A DNA stretch of 5,376 bases, taken from an uncultured Clostridium sp. (GTDB lineage: Bacteria > Bacillota > Clostridia > TANB77 > CAG-508). The notes under the pieces are model-generated. The model was given only the letters and a program-made list of their open reading frames with translations, ran no database searches and was not told the origin of the DNA. A program made the position numbers and the translations under genes. The stretch covers positions 1-5,376 of the forward strand of contig USQY01000072.1 in the NCBI GenBank assembly GCA_900557045.1, in the 5' to 3' direction. The first letter of the stretch is position 1, and every line of letters begins with the position of its first letter. Positions 1-4,168 of the stretch are shown in pieces.

Positions 1-144
1 GACGAAATATGCAATAAAAAGTATAATAAATATAAAGATATAATTAATGTAAAGATACTAAAGATAAATATTAGAAGCATAAATATAAAAAAGTAAAAAG
101 TAAAATATTATGAATAATAAAATTATTATATAAAAATTTAGTAT
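1..144. other. AT-rich intergenic leader, possible 3' end of an upstream gene
   Basis: This stretch is extremely AT-rich. Frame 1 is open from the first base to a TAA at 94-96 (31 codons, Lys/Ile/Asn-rich), while the other two forward frames close within about 14 codons. It could therefore be the C-terminal tail of a gene entering from the left, but nothing in the peptide is recognisable and base composition alone may explain it. I could not choose a convincing promoter for the surface operon: several TATAAT-like hexamers occur at 104-135 without a clear TTGACA partner. Confidence 0.25.
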
Positions 145-175
145 CCTCCTACATGGTAATATATCATATAGGAGG
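145..175 (+). promoter_or_regulatory. Leader hairpin that sequesters a Shine-Dalgarno sequence
   Basis: CCTCCTA (145-151) pairs perfectly with TAGGAGG (169-175). After one 1x1 mismatch (152/168) the stem continues with six pairs (153-158 with 162-167, one G-U), leaving a three-base loop. The 3' strand is the full GGAGG Shine-Dalgarno, seven bases before the ATG at 183. The 5' strand is an anti-SD mimic. Seen directly: the pairing. Inferred: the folded leader would block ribosome access, giving translational control of the surface operon by temperature, ligand, antisense RNA or protein. There is no T-run, so it is not an intrinsic terminator. Confidence 0.6.
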
Positions 176-182
176 TAATTTT

Positions 183-314
183 ATGCTAAATAGCACGAAA
201 GGGGGTGTTGAAAATATCCCGAAACAAAGTTTTTATTTTAGAACTAGTGTGTGCACTAGTAATGTGTATTTCTGGAATTTACGCATTTACAAATATATCT
301 ATTTCTACTATTGA
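183..314 (+). other. Alternative ATG reading frame overlapping the surface-protein start
   Basis: This ATG has the best Shine-Dalgarno of the region (GGAGG at 171-175, seven bases upstream). Its frame encodes only about 43 residues before TGA at 312-314 and overlaps the first 110 bases of the next gene. After eight codons the peptide reads as an out-of-frame version of the next gene's signal peptide. Removing one G from GGGGG at 201-205 would join this ATG to that gene, giving an N-terminus MLNSTKGVLKISRNK. It may be a leader peptide, the true start of the next gene reached by +1 slippage, or evidence of an indel in the G run. Confidence 0.4.
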
Positions 315-1365
315 AAATGATATAAACACAGGTGCAGTTAATATAGAATTGAAACAATACACAACTAATAATAATGGCAAAGAAGTTATGTACAATGAAA
401 ATGAAAAAACGGTTTTGCCAGGTGAAGTTATTTCGATTATTCCAAGAGTATCAAATTTAGGGGATTCTTGTTATATTAGAGCTAAATTTAGTTATACAAA
501 TATTAATAATACAACAGTAGCTATAGATAAAAATGTTGAAATGTCAAACAGTAATTGGATTAAATGCGATGATTATTGGTATTATAAATTAATTGTTAAT
601 CCAGGTGAAAATATAGACATATTCAAAACATTTAAAATTCCAGAAGATATGTCTAATGAGTATCAAGGTGAAACTGTACAATTAGATATTACTGCTGAAG
701 CAGTTCAAGCTAACAATTTTGAACCAGATTTTTCTAGCAGTACACCATGGAATGATATTACAGTAAAAAAGGCAATAAATGATAATTACAAAACAGATAA
801 AGTACAGTTAAATTCAAATGTAAAAATTAAATATGAAAATAATGCAGAATTATACATGAATGTTCCAGATAACTTCTTTGAAAGATTAAGCCATGTTTTA
901 CCAGGTGATTATATTAATCAAGAGATTGAAATAGATAATACAACTTCAAATGAAACTGAATATTTTATGAGTACAAATATCGATTCTAATATTTCTGAAA
1001 AGGCAGTTGAGTTATTAAAAAAATTACGTTTGACTATTACAGCGGATAATAAAATATTGTATGATGGCAGTTTATATAAAGTAGATAATTGTTCACTAGG
1101 TAAATATAAACCAAATACATCTTCTAAAGTGAAATTCACCATAACAGTTCCTAAGGAATTGGATAATGAATATTCTGAAATAAACACACAAATAAATTGG
1201 GTATTTTCTGTAACAGGAATTGAAAAAAGAGAAATACCAAAACAAGAAGTAATAAGTCCTCAAACAGGGGATACAAAATTTAAAATTTCAATTACAGTTT
1301 TCTTTATATCTACAATAGGTTTAATAACTACCTTTGTTGTGGAAAGAAAAATAAATAGAAAATAA
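205..1365 (+). CDS. Sortase-anchored TasA-like surface protein (SPQTG motif)
   Basis: This is an exported, wall-anchored protein of 386 aa. Residues 3-8 are basic, residues 9-28 are hydrophobic, and the following stretch (FTN...END..TGAVNIEL) is a degenerate version of the N-terminus used by SipW-dependent TasA/camelysin proteins. Two beta-rich modules follow, each with a PGE/PGD turn and a 'V.N.' strand pattern typical of TasA folds: LPGEVISIIPRVSNLGD near residue 75 and LPGDYINQEIEIDN near 235. The C-terminus is a full sorting signal: SPQTG at 351-355, a hydrophobic span at about 361-379 and a basic tail (ERKINRK). (S/P)PXTG motifs are known substrates of the C. difficile class B sortase; no sortase is in this window. 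The start is uncertain. GTG 205 and TTG 208 sit almost on top of the only local SD (AAAGGGGG, 198-205), whereas ATG 183 has a good SD but is one base out of frame. The next gene follows after 11 bases, so they are probably co-transcribed. Confidence 0.8.
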   Translation: MLKISRNKVFILELVCALVMCISGIYAFTNISISTIENDINTGAVNIELKQYTTNNNGKEVMYNENEKTVLPGEVISIIPRVSNLGDSCYIRAKFSYTNINNTTVAIDKNVEMSNSNWIKCDDYWYYKLIVNPGENIDIFKTFKIPEDMSNEYQGETVQLDITAEAVQANNFEPDFSSSTPWNDITVKKAINDNYKTDKVQLNSNVKIKYENNAELYMNVPDNFFERLSHVLPGDYINQEIEIDNTTSNETEYFMSTNIDSNISEKAVELLKKLRLTITADNKILYDGSLYKVDNCSLGKYKPNTSSKVKFTITVPKELDNEYSEINTQINWVFSVTGIEKREIPKQEVISPQTGDTKFKISITVFFISTIGLITTFVVERKINRK

Positions 1366-1376
1366 TAGGAGGAATT

Positions 1377-2048
1377 ATGAGTAGAAAAAAATTGATTTTA
1401 ACAGCTATAATTTTAGCTTTAGTTTTAGCTATTGGGGGAATATTGGCATATTTTACTGATGTTGATACAAAAGTAAACAAATTTAAAATGGGAAATGTGG
1501 ATATTGAGGTAATAGAACCAAGTTGGCCTGGAAACCCAGACACACCAGGTGGAGAAGACAAACCAGTTGAGGATATAGTTCCAAACCAAGAAATTCCAAA
1601 AGATCCACAAATAATAAACAAAGGGTCAAATGACATATATGCTTTTGCTGAAGTTTCTGTACCATATGAAAATATTATATTAGAAGGACAAACAGCAGCT
1701 ACAGATAAAGAATTATTTACATATACAGTAAATCCTGGATGGATTGAAGTTGGAACAGCATCTAAAGATACAGCAAAGAAAACATTTACACATGTATATG
1801 CTTATGTTGGAAAAGAAGCATCTGATAGTAATGACAAAGTAAAAGCATTAAAGAAGAATGAAACTACACCAGCAGTATTTGATAAAATAAAATTTATAGA
1901 TATTCATGAAACTGGAAATACTACATCATCTGTTCAAACAACAAGTCTTGAAGTTGTTGTTAGTGGTTATGGAATTCAAACAACAGATTTAGGAACAGAA
2001 AGCACAAACCCATCTGATATTTGGCAATTAGTAAAATCTGTAAATTAA
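1377..2048 (+). CDS. TasA/camelysin (CalY)-family matrix protein, SipW-dependent
   Basis: This 223-aa protein belongs to the TasA/CalY family of secreted fibre subunits of the biofilm matrix. The diagnostic SipW-type signal peptide is clear: SRKK, a hydrophobic core at residues 6-24, then LAYFTDVDTKVNKFKMGNVDIEV (22-45, with cleavage expected around AYFTD). The family hallmark PNQEIPKDPQIINKGSNDIYAFAEVSVP spans 69-96, the first exposed edge of the jelly-roll domain. Between these, residues 51-63 form a Pro/Gly/Asp-rich linker. There is no LPXTG-like motif or C-terminal membrane helix, so the product should be released. AGGAGG at 1367-1372, four bases before the ATG, fixes the start. The gene lies 11 bases after the SPQTG protein and upstream of the signal peptidase expected to process it. 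Fibre formation is family knowledge; metalloprotease activity, once claimed for camelysin, cannot be judged here. Confidence 0.88.
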   Translation: MSRKKLILTAIILALVLAIGGILAYFTDVDTKVNKFKMGNVDIEVIEPSWPGNPDTPGGEDKPVEDIVPNQEIPKDPQIINKGSNDIYAFAEVSVPYENIILEGQTAATDKELFTYTVNPGWIEVGTASKDTAKKTFTHVYAYVGKEASDSNDKVKALKKNETTPAVFDKIKFIDIHETGNTTSSVQTTSLEVVVSGYGIQTTDLGTESTNPSDIWQLVKSVN

Positions 2049-2070
2049 TAATATTATTTTATAAATATAG

Positions 2071-2170
2071 TTAATATCCTTCAATTCTTTTGATTTATAC
2101 ATATTTAATTTAAATGATTGATTTAAATAATTTATTTATGTATTAAGTTAAAATAATTGAAGGATAATTA
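2071..2170 (+). repeat. Large nested inverted repeat between the matrix gene and sipW
   Basis: Three collinear inverted repeats nest inside one another: TATCCTTCAATT (2075-2086) with its exact complement at 2155-2166, ATACATA (2097-2103) with TATGTAT (2137-2143), and ATTTAAAT (2108-2115) with the same palindrome at 2121-2128 around a GATTG loop. The whole region can fold into one long imperfect hairpin of about 100 nt. It fills most of the 184-base gap before sipW. No T-run follows the right arm. Possible roles are an mRNA stability or processing element that uncouples fibre and peptidase levels, or a small palindromic mobile element; I cannot decide between these. Confidence 0.6.
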
Positions 2171-2232
2171 ATTAGAAAGTATAAAATAATATATAGATTA
2201 TATAACAAAATACTAAATAAGGATTGATTGAA

Positions 2233-2709
2233 ATGAATTGGATTATTAAGACTATTAAAATTGTTTTAAATACTGCGATGACTATTATAATTGTATTTGG
2301 TATATTATTTGTGGTATTATTTTTGTTTGGAATTCAGCCATATGTAGTTGAATCTGGTTCAATGGAACCAACTATACATACTGGAAGTTTGTGTTTTATT
2401 GATAAAAAAGCAAATTATGACAATATGCAAGTAGGGGATATTATAGCATTTAGAATTAATTCAAGTGCTTCTGCAACACATAGAATAATTTCTATTACAG
2501 AAAATGGATTTGAAACCAAAGGTGATGCTAATAGTGTTATGGATAATAATATTACTACAAAGAGTAATTTTATAGGAAAAACTTTGTTTTCTATACCTAA
2601 TTTTGGTTTCATTGTTAAAGGGCTACAAACTGCAAGAGGAAAGATTATTTTAACTACGCTTATTATTGCTCTATTTTTGACCGGAGTTCTTATAGGAAGA
2701 AAAAAATGA
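2233..2709 (+). CDS. sipW: Signal peptidase I, ER-type (SipW)
   Basis: This is a membrane signal peptidase of the archaeal/eukaryotic (ER) type, which uses a Ser-His-Asp arrangement instead of Ser-Lys. Counted from ATG 2233 it has 158 aa. It has an N-terminal membrane helix (about 8-33), the nucleophile motif SGSMEPT with Ser43, a GDII strand near 68, the histidine in ATHRI (His83, where bacterial P-type enzymes have Lys), the KGDAN motif with Asp98, and a C-terminal membrane helix (about 137-155) ending GRKK. The SipW of Bacillus processes TasA and TapA, and the two upstream genes are matching substrates. The ATG at 2233 is preferred over TTG 2224 because AAGGA (2219-2223) lies nine bases before it and directly abuts the TTG. 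The stop codon overlaps the first base of a repeat. Confidence 0.92.
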   Translation: MNWIIKTIKIVLNTAMTIIIVFGILFVVLFLFGIQPYVVESGSMEPTIHTGSLCFIDKKANYDNMQVGDIIAFRINSSASATHRIISITENGFETKGDANSVMDNNITTKSNFIGKTLFSIPNFGFIVKGLQTARGKIILTTLIIALFLTGVLIGRKK

Positions 2710-2766
2710 GAAAAAGGGACGTTTTTCTTTTCCCTCTTTGGAGAAAAAGGGACGTTTTTCTTTTCC
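2708..2766 (+). repeat. Tandem 33-bp repeat starting inside the sipW stop codon
   Basis: Two identical 26-base cores lie at 2708-2733 and 2741-2766, with a period of 33. Each runs GAGAAAAAGGGACG followed by TTTTTCTTTTCC. A third, slightly diverged copy lies 0.8 kb downstream (about 3592-3621). The GGGAC...TCC core resembles the short GGGAC palindromes scattered through clostridial genomes and linked to RAYT/IS200-like transposases. That assignment is by resemblance only, since no transposase is present here. The first copy shares the last two bases of the sipW stop codon, so the gene end is intact but abuts the repeat exactly. Confidence 0.65.
2731..2763 (+). terminator. Terminator-like hairpin made by the two repeat copies
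   Basis: The end of the first repeat copy (TCCCTCTTT, 2731-2739) pairs with the start of the second (AAAAAGGGA, 2744-2752), with one mismatch and a four-base GGAG loop. CG and a T-rich tract (TTTTTCTTTT) follow. It sits just after sipW and could end the surface operon. A single copy alone would not make this stem. Confidence 0.5.
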
Positions 2767-2913
2767 TTATTTTGGGATATGAATAATTGAATAGTATATA
2801 AGAAATAAGATTCATAAGTGAGTGGGGTTATTTTTGCTATTGTAAAAAATACAATGATTATATCTATAAGGTGTGGTAGCATTTTTTGATATGGAAAATA
2901 TGAACAGGAATAA
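2767..2913. other. Non-coding gap after the surface operon, with a weak hairpin
   Basis: No gene is visible. TGCTA (2835-2839) and TAGCA (2877-2881) flank a loop that itself contains ATTGTA/TACAAT (2839-2844 and 2850-2855). Six Ts follow at 2882-2887, so a weak terminator or structured RNA is possible. The stems are short in AT-rich sequence, so chance is a fair explanation. Confidence 0.25.
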
Positions 2914-2928
2914 TAGGAGGTAGTAATT

Positions 2929-2973
2929 GTGAATGGAAATTTTGCTGGAAAAATAAAGAATACAAAAGTTTAA
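2929..2973 (+). CDS. 14-codon open frame with a perfect RBS (small peptide or gene-start relic)
   Basis: AGGAGG at 2915-2920 lies eight bases before a GTG that opens a 14-residue frame, MNGNFAGKIKNTKV, ending in TAA at 2971-2973. The RBS is among the best in the window and would be odd if unused. The frame runs directly into the repeat block that starts at 2955, and its last six codons are repeat sequence. This suggests either a tiny leader peptide or a gene whose body was replaced by the repeats. No family is recognised. Confidence 0.3.
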   Translation: MNGNFAGKIKNTKV

Positions 2974-3070
2974 ATAACAGGTTGACTTGTAAGTGAAATG
3001 ACCAAAATTTAAAAAGAATACACAAAGTTTAAATAGCAAAGAATACACAAAGTTTAAATAGCAGGTTGAC
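2955..3070 (+). repeat. Direct repeat block of 25-33 bp units ending in a -35 box
   Basis: Units at 2955-2986, 3013-3037 and 3038-3070 share AAAGAATACA..AAGTTTAAATA. The second and third are adjacent with a 25-base period and are identical over that length. The first and third additionally end in CAGGTTGAC. The spacer 2987-3012 contains a partial, decayed unit (ACCAAAATTTAAAA). The TTGAC of the last unit forms the -35 box of the next gene's promoter. Units are too few, too close and too AT-rich to be a CRISPR array. Confidence 0.7.
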
Positions 3071-3100
3071 AATTTATTGCTTTTATGTTAATATAAAAGC
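3066..3100 (+). promoter_or_regulatory. Strong extended -10 promoter with overlapping palindrome
   Basis: TTGACA (3066-3071) is a perfect -35 box. A 17-base spacer leads to TAATAT (3089-3094), preceded by TG at 3086-3087 as in extended -10 promoters. The -10 is covered by a perfect 8-bp inverted repeat, GCTTTTAT (3079-3086) and ATAAAAGC (3093-3100), separated by six bases, which is a plausible repressor operator. A small TCGC/GCGA palindrome (3102-3113) follows. Transcription would start near 3100 and lead into the acidic-protein gene. Confidence 0.7.
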
Positions 3101-3139
3101 ATCGCGAATGCGAAATTTAATCAGAAAGGGGACATAATT

Positions 3140-3532
3140 ATGTCCATCAAATTATTTGAAACATTTTCCGAGATACCGGAAAATACCATATGTACAGTGA
3201 TTACACCAGGCGAAGACAGTATGGAGATAAAAATTACTAACATTAAGGATGGAGAAGTTGAAAACGAAAATACATTTTCAATTTTACCAAGTGCTACAGA
3301 TGAAACGATTAATGTAAGTGAAAAGGTTTTCATTGAAGAAAAACTTGCAGAAAGTCCAATAGTAGAGTCGATAGTCAGTGTAAATTCATCAAACAGTGCA
3401 TTGAATAGTGTGGCAGCAGAATTAGAGCATTCTAAGAGTGAGGATAATTATGCACAACCAAATTATTCAACTGATGAGTACTCAGAATATGCTGAGGAAT
3501 CTGATTATGATGAAGATTTACTTGAAGAGTAA
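3140..3532 (+). CDS. Hypothetical, very acidic 130-aa protein
   Basis: I do not recognise a family. The protein has about 24 Glu and 8 Asp against six Lys, no Arg and one His, so its net charge is near -26. There is no signal peptide or membrane helix, which predicts a soluble cytoplasmic product. Residues 1-45 look folded (beta-type pattern around ICTVITPGEDSMEIKITNI). Residues 60-100 are Ser/Val/Glu-rich, and the last 25 are Tyr/Glu/Asp-rich and probably disordered (EYSEYAEESDYDEDLLEE). AAAGGGG at 3125-3131, eight bases before ATG, supports the start. It is a single-gene unit with its own operator-like promoter and a strong terminator. Acidic small proteins of this sort include DNA mimics and phage-derived inhibitors, but nothing specific shows that here. 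The real coding status is well supported by the RBS, promoter and terminator. Confidence 0.75.
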   Translation: MSIKLFETFSEIPENTICTVITPGEDSMEIKITNIKDGEVENENTFSILPSATDETINVSEKVFIEEKLAESPIVESIVSVNSSNSALNSVAAELEHSKSEDNYAQPNYSTDEYSEYAEESDYDEDLLEE

Positions 3533-3542
3533 CAATAATTTG

Positions 3543-3580
3543 AAAAGAGGGTGTCTTTATTCTAGGACACCCTCTTTTTT
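3543..3580 (+). terminator. Strong intrinsic terminator
   Basis: A perfect 13-bp stem is formed by AAAAGAGGGTGTC (3543-3555) and GACACCCTCTTTT (3566-3578), with a ten-base loop and a T-run to 3580. It begins ten bases after the stop codon of the acidic-protein gene. Because the 5' arm starts with AAAA it may also work in the reverse direction. Confidence 0.93.
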
Positions 3581-3591
3581 GGGAAATAGTG

Positions 3592-3621
3592 GGAAATAGG
3601 ACGTTTTTCTTTTCCTTCTTT
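3592..3621 (+). repeat. Third, diverged copy of the sipW-end repeat
   Basis: AGGACGTTTTTCTTTTCC (3598-3615) matches the 2708 and 2741 copies except for one missing G. It is preceded by GGGAAAT (compare GAGAAAA) and followed by TTCTTTG, close to the CTCTTTG spacer of the first copy. Orientation is the same. Like the first pair, it sits immediately after a gene end, here 12 bases past a terminator. Confidence 0.6.
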
Positions 3622-3705
3622 GTAAACATAAGCCTAGAAAAGTGGCGATGAGTTTTTTTATGTTTTTTTTGAAAACGTCTTTTTGTGTGTGAGCACCGAG
3701 AGAAA
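3622..3705. other. Non-coding gap with a terminator-like hairpin
   Basis: No gene is visible. AAACATAA (3624-3631) is complementary to TTATGTTT (3658-3665), with a nested GCC/GGC (3632-3634 and 3644-3646), and a T-run continues to 3670. It could be a weak terminator, but the region is full of T tracts, so support is slight. Confidence 0.25.
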
Positions 3706-3847
3706 AAATTTGTTACTCTTGAAAAAACAAACTTCTTCAAACGCGGTGGAGTACTTACTGGGTTTATTGGACTTGTTACAATAATGACTTAGGTTAGATG
3801 TTTTTGGGTTCAGGTCGGAGGTTTGTTTTTTCAAAAGTAACAAATTT
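3706..3847. mobile_element. MITE-like element with 27-bp inverted repeats
   Basis: The 27 bases at 3706-3732 are the reverse complement of 3821-3847 with a single mismatch (C 3718 against the A expected from the other arm). The similarity extends imperfectly outward into GAGAGAAA and TTTCTCTG. The arms enclose 88 bases that are less AT-rich than the surroundings and code for nothing visible on either strand. This is the architecture of a small non-autonomous transposable element, or of a long RNA hairpin. I see no clear target-site duplication, so the mobile assignment is inference. It lies 29 bases before an ABC-F gene relic and may have taken part in its destruction. Confidence 0.5.
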
Positions 3848-3876
3848 CTTTCTCTGAATGAGGGGGGAAATCTTAA

Positions 3877-4029
3877 ATATTGTTATTAGTTGAGACTACG
3901 AATCATATTGATATTTCTACAAGAGAGGTATTAGAGGAACAGTTGAAAGAGTATAGTGGAACTGTGCTGTTTGTTTCACATGATAGGTATTTTGTGAGGA
4001 GTGTGGGAAGTAGAGTTGTGAGGTTGTAG
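3877..4029 (+). pseudogene. C-terminal relic of an ABC-F ATPase
   Basis: The frame from 3877 to TAG at 4027-4029 reads ILLLVETTNHIDIS...LFVSHDRYFVRSV, the Walker B, D-loop and switch-histidine region of the second nucleotide-binding domain of an ABC-F protein (usual form LLLDEPTNHLDI...LFVSHDRYF). An in-frame TAA at 3874 closes it upstream, and there is no Walker A, signature motif or start. Walker B is damaged: Asp to Val and Pro to Thr in DEPTNHLD. The frame stops right after RVVRL, where intact homologues usually continue. About 50 codons of a protein usually longer than 500 aa remain, so this is a dead fragment, bordered on the left by the inverted-repeat element. Confidence 0.85.
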
Positions 4030-4067
4030 GTGTTGTAGAAGATGAAAAATCATTTAATATCATAAAA

Positions 4068-4125
4068 TGTCAAAATATGTCGAAATATGTATCACGATTT
4101 GTGTTGCATATTTCGACATTTTTTG
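4068..4125 (+). promoter_or_regulatory. Hairpin with Spo0A-box-like heptamers upstream of cas3
   Basis: ATGTCGAAATATG (4077-4089) pairs perfectly with 4107-4119. CAC/GTG continues the stem inside the loop, and AAAA (4072-4075) meets the T-run at 4121-4124 outside it. It can be read as an intrinsic terminator, for instance of the lost ABC-F gene. The same bases hold TGTCAAA (4068-4074) and TGTCGAA (4078-4084), start-to-start spacing ten bases as in tandem 0A boxes such as those at abrB, plus an inverted copy TTCGACA (4112-4118). A candidate promoter, TTGTAG (4033-4038) and TAATAT (4055-4060) with a 16-base spacer, would start transcription just before the boxes. The binding role is inference. 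Confidence 0.5.
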
Positions 4126-4168
4126 ATAAGTTAAAAATAATAATTAAATAAAAAAGGAAGTGACCAAA

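Noticed and set aside
2415..2882. Long minus-strand open frames opposite sipW and elsewhere (also 918-1187, 1328-1636, 3432-3740)
   Set aside because: They lie antisense to clear genes or across repeats, lack good RBSs, and their peptides have shadow-type composition with no recognisable motif.
2955..3070. Direct repeats as a short CRISPR array
   Set aside because: Units abut or have unequal gaps, there are no spacer-sized unique sequences, and the last unit runs into a promoter. No array is present near cas3 in this window.
3706..3847. Inverted repeat as an integron attC site
   Set aside because: The expected RYYYAAC/GTTRRRY core sites are not at the ends and there is no integrase or cassette gene.
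3858..3876. GGGGGGAAATC before the ABC-F relic as its LSGGE signature motif
   Set aside because: In the relic's frame it is bounded by stop codons at 3859 and 3874, and the roughly 20-residue linker to Walker B is absent, so the likeness is too short to call.
4123..4150. TTGATA...TAAATA as the cas3 promoter
   Set aside because: The 16-base spacing fits, but transcription would start on top of the Shine-Dalgarno at 4154-4160, leaving no usable leader. The upstream candidate at 4033-4060 is kept instead.
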